64,000 bases of DNA, taken from the NCBI GenBank assembly GCA_002794105.1, contig PHFL01000010.1, positions 67,203 to 131,202 of the forward strand, given 5' to 3'. Under the pieces are notes generated by a model. It was not told the origin of the DNA and searched no databases. It saw only the letters and a list, made by a program, of their open reading frames with translations. Shown piece by piece: positions 25,642 through 34,181 of the stretch (position 1 is its first letter; the number at the start of each line of letters is the position of its first letter). A program made the position numbers and the translations under genes. This DNA comes from Candidatus Thermochlorobacter aerophilus (GTDB lineage: Bacteria; Bacteroidota; Chlorobiia; Chlorobiales; Thermochlorobacteraceae).

Positions 25642-26664
25642 ATGTCCCAGTCGTCATGCACACCGACTGTATTGAGTAAGTCCGCTGCTGTGGAGGTACG
25701 CCCCTATCAGCCCACCAATGCCGAACTATGGGACGACTTTGTGTGGCGCTCTAATAATGGGACGTTCTTCCACTTACAGCGTTTTTTAAGTTACCACCCT
25801 GTAGGACGGTTCAATTTTCATCACTTGCTATTTTATCGCGGAGAAAAACTGTTGGCGGTTCTGCCAGCAGCGCTGATGGATGAAGAGAAAACGCTTGAAT
25901 CGCCTATCGGGGCGAGCTACGGCGGCTTTGTGCTCCCGCTGCTCAAGTATGTGGAAAATGAGCGACTAGTCGATGCACTGCTGGAGTATAGCGCCCGCCA
26001 AGGCTTCAGTAAAATTCTACTGACCCCAGCTCCGTTCATCTATCAAAAAAGAATTACTCAAGACATTGATTACGCATTAGCCTTCAAAGGCTTCGATTTT
26101 GAACGGCACTACATCTCGCACGCCATTCAGCTTGAAGAGACCGATAACTTTACTAAGTACTTCTCAAGCACAGTCCGTCGCTACATTCACCAATGCCAGC
26201 GCAACCGTGACTTGAGCATTGAACTATGCGAACACCACTCAGGTCTCGATGAATTCTATCCCATCCTGCTGAAAAACAAAGCTCGTCATGGTGCAAAGCC
26301 TACGCATACCTTAGACGAGTTGCACCGCCTCAAACAGCTCTTGCCTGATAACATCTTTCTCTTTCTAGTACGCTTAAAAGGCAAAGCAATCGGTGGTTCA
26401 TTGGTCTTTCTATGCAACCCACGCGTGGCACTATGCTTCTATAACATGCTCGACTATGAATTTGAAGCCTATCATCCAATTCACTATGTGATGGACGAAG
26501 TGGTGCGCTGGGCAATCCGTAAAGGATGTAAATATGTCGATATTGGCGTCTCGCAAAACGTTCAGCATGAAAACCAAATGACTCCAGCATACTCGCTGGT
26601 GGAGTTCAAAGAAAAATTTGCAGCAAAAGGTATTCTGCGCAGCACATTTAGAAAATTGCTCTAA
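25642..26664 (+). CDS. GNAT/FemAB-like acyltransferase
   Basis: 340 residues. The architecture fits the BioF2-like/Acetyltransf_6 half of FemAB-type proteins: SNNGTFFHLQRFLSYHP and LPAALMDEEKTLESPIGASYGG at the N terminus, SSTVRRYIHQCQRN in the middle, and VRLKGKAIGGSLVFLCNPRVALCFYNMLDYEFEAYHPIHYVMDEVVRWAIRKGC at the C terminus. FemAB enzymes add amino acids to peptidoglycan; related forms work on extracellular polysaccharide or lipid. The substrate cannot be inferred. It precedes a DppB-type permease by only two bases. Confidence 0.75.
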   Translation: MSQSSCTPTVLSKSAAVEVRPYQPTNAELWDDFVWRSNNGTFFHLQRFLSYHPVGRFNFHHLLFYRGEKLLAVLPAALMDEEKTLESPIGASYGGFVLPLLKYVENERLVDALLEYSARQGFSKILLTPAPFIYQKRITQDIDYALAFKGFDFERHYISHAIQLEETDNFTKYFSSTVRRYIHQCQRNRDLSIELCEHHSGLDEFYPILLKNKARHGAKPTHTLDELHRLKQLLPDNIFLFLVRLKGKAIGGSLVFLCNPRVALCFYNMLDYEFEAYHPIHYVMDEVVRWAIRKGCKYVDIGVSQNVQHENQMTPAYSLVEFKEKFAAKGILRSTFRKLL

Positions 26665-26666
26665 GC

Positions 26667-27632
26667 ATGGCAACCTACATCCTACGACGTGTGCTGATTG
26701 CAATCCCATTGATATTTGGTGTCCTGACACTGACATTCTTCATTATTCGGTTGGCACCCGGAGACCCTACCATGCTCTATCTTGCGCCCGGCATAAGCCC
26801 GAAAGTAGCTGAGCAACTACGAGCTCAGTTTGGACTCAACGACCCGCTACCTATCCAGTATGTCAAATGGTTAGCCAGTGTGGTGCGCGGCGATTTTGGA
26901 CAAAGTTTCAGCTACATGCGTCCAGTATTTGAAGTCATTGCGGAGGCAGCACCAATTACGCTGATGATATCGACTCTGGCACTGGCGTTACAATTTTTTT
27001 GGGGAATCTTGCTGGGCGTGCTTGCTGCTGTCAAACAAGGAACGTTTTACGACCGTGGATTGACCATTGTGGCACTCTTTCTTTACTCCATGCCCGAGTT
27101 TTGGCTGTCGCTCATGCTCATTATCGTCTTTGCCTTGAAACTTGGACTGCTGCCAGCGTCAGGTTTGGAAAGTGTAGGCGCTGAATCTTTACCACTCAGC
27201 GAGCGATGGCTTGACAGAGTGTTACATCTCATTCTGCCCATATTTGTGCTAAGCTTGGGCAATGCCGCTGGGCTTGCTCGCTATGTGCGAGGTAGTATGC
27301 TGGAAGTGCTCAAGCAAGATTACATCCGTACGGCACGTGCTAAAGGCTTAAAAGAGCGTACGGTCATCTACAAACATGCTTTGCGTAATGCACTCCTACC
27401 AGTGGTAACCATACTGGGAAATTCGCTACCGATTTTGGTAAGCGGCGCACTGTTCGTAGAAGTCATCTTTGCTATCCCCGGCATGGGACGCATAACCGTA
27501 GAAGCCATTTTTGCACGCGATTATCCCTTGATTATCGCCAATACATTTATTTCCGCTGTGTTAATTATCTTAGGTAACTTAATTGCCGACGTGCTTTATG
27601 CTATCGTCGACCCAAGAATTAAACTAAGCTAA
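26667..27632 (+). CDS. ABC transporter permease, DppB/OppB type
   Basis: 321 residues with six membrane helices. The N-terminal signature (YILRRVLIAIPLIFGVLTLTFFIIRLAPGDP) and the EAA loop region (RTARAKGLKERTVIYKHALRNALLPVVTILG) place it with dipeptide/oligopeptide and nickel permeases. The usual DppC partner, ATPases and binding protein are absent from the flanks; the preceding gene is a GNAT-type protein and the next is CcmC-like. It could pair with subunits encoded elsewhere. It begins two bases after the previous stop, so cotranscription is likely. Confidence 0.9.
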   Translation: MATYILRRVLIAIPLIFGVLTLTFFIIRLAPGDPTMLYLAPGISPKVAEQLRAQFGLNDPLPIQYVKWLASVVRGDFGQSFSYMRPVFEVIAEAAPITLMISTLALALQFFWGILLGVLAAVKQGTFYDRGLTIVALFLYSMPEFWLSLMLIIVFALKLGLLPASGLESVGAESLPLSERWLDRVLHLILPIFVLSLGNAAGLARYVRGSMLEVLKQDYIRTARAKGLKERTVIYKHALRNALLPVVTILGNSLPILVSGALFVEVIFAIPGMGRITVEAIFARDYPLIIANTFISAVLIILGNLIADVLYAIVDPRIKLS

Positions 27633-27640
27633 GTACAAGA

Positions 27641-28318
27641 ATGACTAAAAAATTGGCTTTTCAAATCGGACTGTATGTGTGGTTTATTGCCGTAATTGTA
27701 GCGGCATTGCTGTCGCCCAATAAGGTAAGCATGCTCAGCGAGACGACAAGAAACATGTATTTCCATGTCCCCATGGCGATTACAGCTGTCGTGGCGTTTC
27801 TTACCTCGGTCTGGTACAGCATCAAATATCTGCGCACCAAAGAGCTGGAGCATGACATCGCTGCAGAAACCGCATCGGGCTTGGGATTTTTGTTTAATCT
27901 CTTAGCCATGCTGACTGGTGCCATTTGGGCGAAAGTAACTTGGGGACAATTTTGGCACTGGGACCCGCGTCAGACAACCATCTTTCTCGTATTCTTAATG
28001 TATTCGGCTTATTTTGCCTTGCGCGCTAGCGTGACTGTGGCTGAAAGACGTGCAGCACTGGCAAGTGTCTACAGTATCTTTTCTTTCCCAGCGCTGATAT
28101 TTCTCTATTTCATTCTGCCAAGAATGGTGCCGGGCTTGCATCCGGGCTCTGACAAAGGTGATGTCAACCCAGCGGTTTCTGCAACAACTGACCTTGAAAT
28201 TCGCCTCATTCTCTACAGTTCAATGATAGGATTTATTGCGCTGTTTTTCTGGCTACACAATTTACGGACGCGTGCCGCAAAGCTTTCGCAGCGGCTGGCA
28301 GCCGGTACTCTCAGTTAG
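27641..28318 (+). CDS. ccmC: CcmC/CcsA-type heme handling protein
   Basis: 225 residues with about six membrane helices. The heme-binding tryptophan-rich loop is clear in VTWGQFWHWDPRQTTIFLVFLM. Histidines flank it in the helices, as in CcmC (NMYFHVPMAITAVV near the N terminus, TDLEIRLILYSSMIGFI near the end). The role is delivery of heme for cytochrome c maturation. CcmA, CcmB and CcmE are not adjacent, so the system here is either scattered or uses this protein alone. It ends three bases into the stop of the convergent LOG gene. Confidence 0.82.
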   Translation: MTKKLAFQIGLYVWFIAVIVAALLSPNKVSMLSETTRNMYFHVPMAITAVVAFLTSVWYSIKYLRTKELEHDIAAETASGLGFLFNLLAMLTGAIWAKVTWGQFWHWDPRQTTIFLVFLMYSAYFALRASVTVAERRAALASVYSIFSFPALIFLYFILPRMVPGLHPGSDKGDVNPAVSATTDLEIRLILYSSMIGFIALFFWLHNLRTRAAKLSQRLAAGTLS

Positions 28319-29142
28319 AAGTTCGGTGCAAAATCGCACTCGGCATAAAAATCCAAGATAATTTTCAGAGCATCTTCAGGTGTATCAACAAGGTGCATAA
28401 AGTCAAGGTCAGAAGGCTGAATGTAGCCATATCGTCCCAGCATCACATGCCTTATCCAATCGAGTAGCCCAGACCAAAATTCAGAGCCGATAAGCACTAC
28501 AGGGAAAGTTGATGTTTTCTTCGTCTGCATAAGTGTGATGGCTTCAAAGAGTTCATCAAGCGTGCCATATCCGCCAGGCATGACAATAAAGGCTTGCGAA
28601 TATTTGACGAACATCATCTTGCGCACGAAGAAGTAATTGAAGGTGAGCAGTTTATCAGGGTCAATATAGTCGTTGGGTTTTTGCTCGTGTGGCAAATCGA
28701 TGTTGAAGCCAATGGAAGCACCGCCAGCTTTTTTAGCGCCTTTGTTTGCTGCCTCCATAATACCGGGACCGCCGCCTGAAATCACGCCCAAGCCATTTTG
28801 TGCCAAAAGCTCTGCCATGCGCTCTGCCATCTTGTAGTACTTATCGTTTCGCTTGACACGAGCTGAGCCAAAGATGCTCACTGCTGGTCCAAGTTCAGCC
28901 ATTTTTTCAAAGCCAGCTACAAATTCCGACATAATTCGGAAAACACGCCACCCTTCATGACTTAAAGCAATCCAAGCACGAAGTTTTTCATCGTCAAGCG
29001 CTTGCGCCAACTTCCATGTTGCCTTTTGCCCACGCTGGTGTAACCTATCTTTCGGCTGACCATTGGTAGAAGATTTTTGACTAACAACGGTGTTGGGAGT
29101 GGAAGCAGAAGAGGTAAGTTTGGATTTATTGGATTTTGCCAT
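28315..29142 (-). CDS. LOG family nucleotide-monophosphate phosphoribohydrolase (TIGR00730)
   Basis: 275 residues. A Rossmann-fold enzyme of the family formerly called lysine decarboxylase-like. The diagnostic PGGYGTLDELFEAI motif and GGGPGIMEAANKGAKKAGG are both present. Members cleave nucleoside 5'-monophosphates, and some act on cytokinin riboside monophosphates. The N-terminal 60 residues are Ser/Lys/Gln-rich and variable. The gene overlaps the convergent CcmC-like gene by four bases at the shared TTAG. Confidence 0.88.
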   Translation of the reverse strand: MAKSNKSKLTSSASTPNTVVSQKSSTNGQPKDRLHQRGQKATWKLAQALDDEKLRAWIALSHEGWRVFRIMSEFVAGFEKMAELGPAVSIFGSARVKRNDKYYKMAERMAELLAQNGLGVISGGGPGIMEAANKGAKKAGGASIGFNIDLPHEQKPNDYIDPDKLLTFNYFFVRKMMFVKYSQAFIVMPGGYGTLDELFEAITLMQTKKTSTFPVVLIGSEFWSGLLDWIRHVMLGRYGYIQPSDLDFMHLVDTPEDALKIILDFYAECDFAPNF

Positions 29143-29147
29143 GCGTA

Positions 29148-29804
29148 TTATGTGTGATTAATTGATTTAAGTTCAATCGTGCAAGGCAAGCGTGCAGCAA
29201 CGTCACGCTCGTGCGTGACAAGCAGAAGAATCCGGTTTTCTTTGGATGCAAGTTCTAAAAGCAAGTCTAAAACAGCGTTAGCGTTCTGTTCATCAAGATT
29301 TGCCGTTGGTTCATCAGCCAAAATAATTCGAGGTTCGTTAGCAATTGCACGTGCAATAGCCACGCGCTGCTGTTCGCCGACTGAAAGTTCTCTGGGCTTG
29401 CAGTGAGCTTTTGTTGCCAAGCCAACAAGCTGCAACAGCTCTTGAGCGCGTGCTTCAGGTCTCTCAACTTTTTGAGCAAAACTCATGGCTAAAAGAATGT
29501 TTTCCAAAGCACTTAGGCTTTGAATGAGATTAAAGGTTTGAAAAACATAACCAATATTTTCGGCACGAAAAAGGTCGCGCTTTGCCTCGGAAAGTTGTGC
29601 AATGTCGGTGCCGTTAATGTCAATAATACCACTGGTTGGCGTGAGAATCCCAGCAATTAAGTTCAATAAGGTTGATTTTCCGCTACCTGAACGACCAATG
29701 AGAGCCACGCGCTCTCCGTCGTTGAGAGTAAAACTGGGAATGTTAAGAACCAGCGCACCTGAAGACCCATACCGCTGAGTAACGTTAGTGAGCGTAATTG
29801 GCAT
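29148..29804 (-). CDS. ABC transporter ATP-binding protein, LolD/MacB-like
   Basis: 218 residues. It has Walker A GRSGSGKST, Q loop VFQTFNLIQSLSALENI, signature LSVGEQQRVAIARAIANEP (with V in place of G in LSGGEQ) and Walker B IILADEPTANLDEQNA. Length and the FxxFNLI Q-loop style match the MacB/LolD/FtsE group, which works with FtsX-type permeases. No such permease lies beside it. The LOG gene begins only five bases downstream of its stop, so the two are likely cotranscribed. Confidence 0.9.
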   Translation of the reverse strand: MPITLTNVTQRYGSSGALVLNIPSFTLNDGERVALIGRSGSGKSTLLNLIAGILTPTSGIIDINGTDIAQLSEAKRDLFRAENIGYVFQTFNLIQSLSALENILLAMSFAQKVERPEARAQELLQLVGLATKAHCKPRELSVGEQQRVAIARAIANEPRIILADEPTANLDEQNANAVLDLLLELASKENRILLLVTHERDVAARLPCTIELKSINHT

Positions 29805-29879
29805 AGACTGGGAATCTTGTACAAAGGTTTGAGTTGCCAGCAGGTTGCAAATGTAATGGATGAAACATTGGCAAAAGAC

Positions 29880-30923
29880 TTATTCAAAGTCATGCTCAAA
29901 GTACTCTACAGAGCGCTGAGTCCCATTGTTGCGATGCCGGGAGCCGCTCTGTGCAGCAATTTTTTCTGCCAAGCGTTTTTCAAAGACTTTGGCAGCATCG
30001 TAGCCATAGTGCTTGAGCAGGTAGTTTAGCGCAATAACTTCAGCAATCACAGTAATGTTTTTACCCGGATAAATTGGCAGTTGGACATGCTGGACATTTA
30101 CACCAAGAATGTTAAGAAACTTTGGCTCAAGCCCTGTGCGGTCATATTCACGATTGGAATCCCACTCGAGAAGCTCGACGACAACCTCCAGACGCTTTTG
30201 ATAGCGGATGGCTCGAACCCCAAACATAGCTTGCACATCAATGATGCCAAGCCCGCGAATTTCCATAAAGTGACCAACAAGGTTAGTGCCAGAGCCAATC
30301 AACACCGATTCGCCTTTGCGTGTGAGGACGACGGCATCATCTGCCACAAGGCGATGGCCACGCTCGACCAAATCCAAAGCAATTTCTGACTTGCCAATCC
30401 CACTGCGTCCAACTAACAGCATGCCAATGCCATAGACATCAACCATAGAACCGTGATAAGTTTGATATGGTGCAAAGTGATCGTCGAGAAAATCAGTGAC
30501 CAGATAGATGAATTTTGTAGTTGGCATATCGGTCCGAAACACCGGAATGCCAGCTTGGGTGGCAAGGTCAAGAAGGGGCTTATCTAACCGGTTGCTATCG
30601 GTTAGGCAAATACAGGGCACTTTGAATTTGGTAATGTTTTCAAAGGCTTGAAGGCGCTTGGATGGCGAAAGATGATTAAGAAAACGCGTCTCCGTATTGC
30701 CAAAAATTTGGATGCGCTTGTATGTGAAAAGGTTCGTAAAACCAGCCAGTGCTAAACCCGGACGATGAATATCGCGCTCGACAACTTTGCGCTTCGACAT
30801 ATCTACCTCGTTGAGCCGCTCAAGAGCAACACCCATTTTCAGGCTTATCTGATTGTAAAATTCTGCCACGGATATAGAATTTTTCTTGAGCGGTTTCTTA
30901 TTGAACTCTATAGAAGATGACAT
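29880..30923 (-). CDS. hprK: HPr kinase/phosphorylase
   Basis: 347 residues. It phosphorylates Ser46 of HPr and can reverse the reaction. The N-terminal domain (residues about 20-150) has DMPTTKFIYLVTDFLDD near its end; the C-terminal kinase domain has the P-loop GRSGIGKSEIALDLVERGHRLVADD and the conserved MEIRGLGIIDVQAMFGVRAI. The length is slightly above the usual 310-330 residues, with a longer C-terminal tail. It follows the hibernation-factor gene hpf on the same strand, an order related to the hpf-ptsN-hprK set of Proteobacteria, but no HPr or EII gene is present here. Confidence 0.93.
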   Translation of the reverse strand: MSSSIEFNKKPLKKNSISVAEFYNQISLKMGVALERLNEVDMSKRKVVERDIHRPGLALAGFTNLFTYKRIQIFGNTETRFLNHLSPSKRLQAFENITKFKVPCICLTDSNRLDKPLLDLATQAGIPVFRTDMPTTKFIYLVTDFLDDHFAPYQTYHGSMVDVYGIGMLLVGRSGIGKSEIALDLVERGHRLVADDAVVLTRKGESVLIGSGTNLVGHFMEIRGLGIIDVQAMFGVRAIRYQKRLEVVVELLEWDSNREYDRTGLEPKFLNILGVNVQHVQLPIYPGKNITVIAEVIALNYLLKHYGYDAAKVFEKRLAEKIAAQSGSRHRNNGTQRSVEYFEHDFE

Positions 30924-30956
30924 GCTGACCTGTTAATCATCAAGTTACCAATAAAA

Positions 30957-30995
30957 TTAGGCGAACAGGCCAAAGAAAGAGACCTATTCGCCTAA
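30957..30995. terminator. Bidirectional intrinsic terminator between hpf and hprK
   Basis: TTAGGCGAA (30957-30965) pairs with TTCGCCTAA (30987-30995); the stem is extended inward by AGG/CCT after one mismatch. On the minus strand it is followed by TTTTATT, and on the plus strand by AAAAAC. It lies between the hpf stop (31011) and the hprK start (30923), so most hpf transcripts should end here. HprK probably has its own promoter or depends on read-through. Confidence 0.75.
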
Positions 30996-31010
30996 AAAAC
31001 TAACCCTGAA

Positions 31011-31358
31011 TTAGAGATGACGAACTTTTTCTTTGTGCTTTTGCAGCTGTCGACTGATATGCTCTACGCAAGCATCAATAGCTTTCTCATATGTATCTGC
31101 CGCTTCTTTAGACACAAAGGTATGGTCATGTACATGAACTGTAATTTCTGCAAGTTTATTATTGACGTAATCGTTCTTTTGGTGGTCAAGAACGATACGA
31201 CAATCTGTAATGCCATTGTAATACTTCTTAAACTCTTGTACAGCCGTACGAGCGTAGGACTCAACAGGGTGGTGATGCTTCGAGGTATGGCGCACTGTAA
31301 AGTAAACCTGCATTTCTCTGGGGAAATGCTTGCGTCGAGTCAGTTGAGCGGCATTCAT
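31011..31358 (-). CDS. hpf: Ribosome hibernation promoting factor, short form
   Basis: 115 residues. It binds the 30S subunit in stationary phase and silences translation by dimerising or blocking 70S ribosomes. The sequence FTVRHTSKHHHPVESYARTAVQEFKKYYNGI, then AEITVHVHDHTFVSKEAADTYEKAIDACVEHISRQLQKHKEKV, is the typical beta-alpha-beta core. There is no C-terminal dimerisation domain, so it is the short type. Start at 31358 has AAGGAG eight bases upstream. It follows the recombinase gene on the same strand. Confidence 0.92.
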   Translation of the reverse strand: MNAAQLTRRKHFPREMQVYFTVRHTSKHHHPVESYARTAVQEFKKYYNGITDCRIVLDHQKNDYVNNKLAEITVHVHDHTFVSKEAADTYEKAIDACVEHISRQLQKHKEKVRHL

Positions 31359-31436
31359 ATGTCATTCTCCTTTTTCGTTGGGTTTAAGGAAGATAGTAAC
31401 CCAAAAACTACAGGGTACTCAAAATCTCTTCGAAAG

Positions 31437-32369
31437 CTACGCCTTGGGATGCGACCGCTGATAGACCTCCTTCAATCGTTCGAAACTGATGTGCGTGTAA
31501 ATTTCCGTCGTAGAAAGGCTACTGTGACCAAGCATTTCGCTAACGGCCCTGAGATCTGCACCATGATTGAGCAGATGCGTCGCAAAGGTATGGCGTAGAA
31601 CATGCGGGCTTTTCTGTTTCATCTCTGTAACTCCTCCCAGATACTTCTTGACAAGCCGTCGCACCAGCATTGGATAGATGCGCGCGGCTTTTTTTGTCAG
31701 AAACACAGCTGAAGCATCCTCCTGTCGTCTCGCTGAATGAATGTTAAGCAAGTTTTTGCGAACTTCAAAGTACTTTTTTAGTGCATCTTTTGCGAAACTC
31801 CCGAACGGAACAATGCGATGTTTTTTCCCTTTACCGAATACCTTAAGTAGCATGTTCTCCATATCTATGTCTTCGATATTGAGCCCAATAAGTTCCGAAA
31901 GGCGCAGACCTGAACTGTAGAGCAATTCAAGGAGGGCTCTATCGCGGCGACCTTCAAAACTGTCAGGGTCTAAAGCCGCAAGTTGTTCGTCAAAAAGTTT
32001 GCGGGTTTGCTCTTCGGTAAGAAACTGAGGCAAGCGCTTTGCGACCTTGGGTGTCTTGATGTTTGAAAGAGGATAAACTGACAGGATACGCTGACGAACA
32101 AGATACCTAAAAAAACTTCTGACAGCAGCAAGCTTGCGCCCAATGGAGCGAGCCTGCATACCTTGCTCCAAAAGTTCGCCCATCCACAATCGAACTGTGA
32201 GAACATCAACCTGTGTCAGCATGCTCTCGGAAAGAGAAGGAGTCTCAAAATGGCGGTAAAGGAAGTCAAAAAACTGTTCAAGGTCGGTTTGGTAGGCAAG
32301 CAAGGTATGGGAAGAGTAGTGCCGCTCAAACTGAAGATGATTCAGAAAGTTTTCAAGCAAGTGGTGCAT
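31437..32369 (-). CDS. Tyrosine recombinase XerC/XerD
   Basis: About 310 residues. It acts at dif sites to resolve chromosome dimers. The N-terminal SAM-like domain starts FLNHLQFERHYSSHTLLAYQTDLEQFF. Catalytic residues are seen as Arg in YSSGLRLSELIGLN, His-x-x-Arg in HVLRHTFATHLL, His in LGHSSLSTTEIYTHI and the Tyr of that last motif. The length is right for chromosomal Xer, and no element boundary or attachment site lies beside it, so a housekeeping role is more likely than an integrase. It could be either XerC or XerD. ATG at 32369 was used; a GTG two codons upstream is possible. Confidence 0.9.
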   Translation of the reverse strand: MHHLLENFLNHLQFERHYSSHTLLAYQTDLEQFFDFLYRHFETPSLSESMLTQVDVLTVRLWMGELLEQGMQARSIGRKLAAVRSFFRYLVRQRILSVYPLSNIKTPKVAKRLPQFLTEEQTRKLFDEQLAALDPDSFEGRRDRALLELLYSSGLRLSELIGLNIEDIDMENMLLKVFGKGKKHRIVPFGSFAKDALKKYFEVRKNLLNIHSARRQEDASAVFLTKKAARIYPMLVRRLVKKYLGGVTEMKQKSPHVLRHTFATHLLNHGADLRAVSEMLGHSSLSTTEIYTHISFERLKEVYQRSHPKA

Positions 32370-32437
32370 GGGCACGCATGTGTCGTAATTTTATCTAAGG
32401 TTGAAACTAACCTGCACTTAAAAAAGCCAAACGCAAA

Positions 32438-33058
32438 TCAGCGAGGGCATGTCAGCACTTTGCATGTCCATCCCGTGCCTTTTTGGTTATAGACTGTCAC
32501 GGCATCGAGAACAGGAAAGTAGCTTTCAAGCTGTTGCCAAATTGCCTGATGCTTTTCTTTGACAAACATTGAGACAAGGAAAATGCCATCGGGCTTGAGA
32601 TACTGTGCATAGCGCTGAAACCCTTTGAGAGGATTTTTAAGATAGTAGATGGATTCATTGAAAACGATGGCATCGAAGCATTCGCTGGGAACATAAGTAT
32701 TCATATCGCCGACCACGAAGTGCGTGCGTTCAGTGCACTTGTGTGAAGCCAGTTTAATCGGTTCTGAAAAATCAACGCCTACATACTTGGAATACATGAC
32801 CTCAGGAATGCTCTCTTGCAAGATGCCTTCGCCACAGCCCATGTCCAAAAGCGACCCATGCGGTTTAAGACGCATGAAATAGCCAGCAAGAATGCTGTGA
32901 TGAGCCAGCTCATCTAAGTTGCGCAGCCAAGCCCATTGACCCTGCGCATACTGTGTTTGCCATTTCTCTTCATTGTCTTTGCCAAGCGCGTGCCTGATAA
33001 GCCGTTGCGCCTTCGAAAAAATGCTACGAGCGTGTGATGACTTCTCTGATGCGGTCAT
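32438..33058 (-). CDS. Class I SAM-dependent methyltransferase
   Basis: 206 residues. The SAM-binding motif I is HGSLLDMGCGEGILQESIPE, and motif II region is GVDFSEPIKLAS. Later motifs NTYVPSECFDAIVFNESIYYLKNP and FQRYAQYLKPDGIFLVSMF give a typical Rossmann fold. The N terminus is a Lys/Arg-rich helical stretch. The substrate is not identifiable; small molecules, lipids or sugars are possible. It lies next to the recombinase in the same orientation with a 68-base gap. Confidence 0.8.
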   Translation of the reverse strand: MTASEKSSHARSIFSKAQRLIRHALGKDNEEKWQTQYAQGQWAWLRNLDELAHHSILAGYFMRLKPHGSLLDMGCGEGILQESIPEVMYSKYVGVDFSEPIKLASHKCTERTHFVVGDMNTYVPSECFDAIVFNESIYYLKNPLKGFQRYAQYLKPDGIFLVSMFVKEKHQAIWQQLESYFPVLDAVTVYNQKGTGWTCKVLTCPR

Positions 33059-33195
33059 TAGCGGTCAAGCGTTAGTTAAGCTGTGAATTTAACAAAGAAT
33101 CGGTGATTGGCATACGTATCTAAATGCTCAATTTTTTGAACGAAGCACTTGTTAATTCGCTTGAACTTGCCTATCTACACGAAACTTAACTCACT

Positions 33196-33468
33196 ATGTC
33201 TCAAATGAAAAATATTTCCTTTGACGGTCTGCAAGCTCGACTCGATGAGCAACTCAAATATCCCAGCCTGTTTCTCTTCAAGTTCATTGCGCCACTTGAA
33301 AAAGCCCAAGAACTGGTTGGAATTTTTGCGGCAAACCCGGTGACCACAAGATCTTCCCGCTACGGCAATTATATCAGCGTTACAGCTGAACTGGAAATGC
33401 AATCCACTGAAGAAATTATTGAGATTTACCGTGCAGCAGCGCGCATAGAAGGAGTCATTTTACTCTGA
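33196..33468 (+). CDS. DUF493/YbeD-like small protein
   Basis: 90 residues. An ACT-like fold of the YbeD (DUF493) family is indicated by YPSLFLFKFIAPLEKAQELV, then SRYGNYISVTAELEMQSTEEIIEIYRAAARIEGV, matching the family end pattern. In E. coli YbeD is encoded near lipB, but no lipoate genes are here and the role is unknown. It is followed by pgsA after 95 bases. Confidence 0.78.
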   Translation: MSQMKNISFDGLQARLDEQLKYPSLFLFKFIAPLEKAQELVGIFAANPVTTRSSRYGNYISVTAELEMQSTEEIIEIYRAAARIEGVILL

Positions 33469-33563
33469 CCCACGGGTCAGCAAGTCGGTGGGCTATGTTG
33501 TGTTTGAGCCGAAAGAGCCGTAAGTTTTGAGAAAAATCGAGAACTTGGGGGGTCAGCAACCTG

Positions 33564-34181
33564 ATGAAAATGACTTTACCCAATCAATTGACCATACTGC
33601 GTATTGTGCTGACGCCAGTGTTTGTCGGGCTCATGCTGTTGGATAGTGTCAATTCTCGACTAATCGGCATTGGCGTCTTTACAATTGCGTCGCTGACAGA
33701 CCTCTACGACGGTTACCATGCACGCAAGTATGGCGAAGTAACACGCTGGGGCGCCTTTATGGACCCACTTGCCGATAAAATTCTCATTACTTCGGCATTT
33801 TTGGTGTTTGTGGCACACGGCATTTTAGAGCTATGGATGGTGCTGGTGGTCTTGGCGCGAGATGTGCTCGTTACCATGATGCGGCTATACGCTGAATTGA
33901 AAGATAAACCGATTGTAACAAGCAAATCCGCTAAAATCAAGACGCTGCTGCAAAATGTATTAGCGTATCTGCTCCTGCTCCTGATGCTGTGTTCAGAGCA
34001 GAATTTATTTGGCGAGGCGATTGCAAATGAAGCCAAAAAGCAATTGCATGCGCCTGTGGTCGGTATTGCCATGCTTCTGCTGACGATTTACACGGTCTAT
34101 ACAGGTATCACTTACCTTGTGGAAAATTGGCAGACCCTTCGCGCCGTCTATCTTGATGCACGCTCATCGGTTAATGCTTAG
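33564..34181 (+). CDS. pgsA: CDP-diacylglycerol-glycerol-3-phosphate 3-phosphatidyltransferase
   Basis: 205 residues. It makes phosphatidylglycerophosphate from CDP-diacylglycerol and glycerol-3-phosphate in the inner membrane. The CDP-alcohol transferase motif D-x2-D-G-x2-A-R-x8-G-x3-D-x3-D reads DLYDGYHARKYGEVTR then GAFMDPLAD. Several hydrophobic helices follow (ILELWMVLVVLARDVL, VLAYLLLLLMLCSEQ). It overlaps the next gene, the phosphatase for its product, by eight bases. Confidence 0.93.
   Translation: MKMTLPNQLTILRIVLTPVFVGLMLLDSVNSRLIGIGVFTIASLTDLYDGYHARKYGEVTRWGAFMDPLADKILITSAFLVFVAHGILELWMVLVVLARDVLVTMMRLYAELKDKPIVTSKSAKIKTLLQNVLAYLLLLLMLCSEQNLFGEAIANEAKKQLHAPVVGIAMLLLTIYTVYTGITYLVENWQTLRAVYLDARSSVNA

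Noticed and set aside
31437-32369. Recombinase as the integrase of a mobile element
   Set aside because: Length and motifs fit chromosomal Xer proteins, and no attachment-site repeats, tRNA boundary or mobile genes lie beside it.
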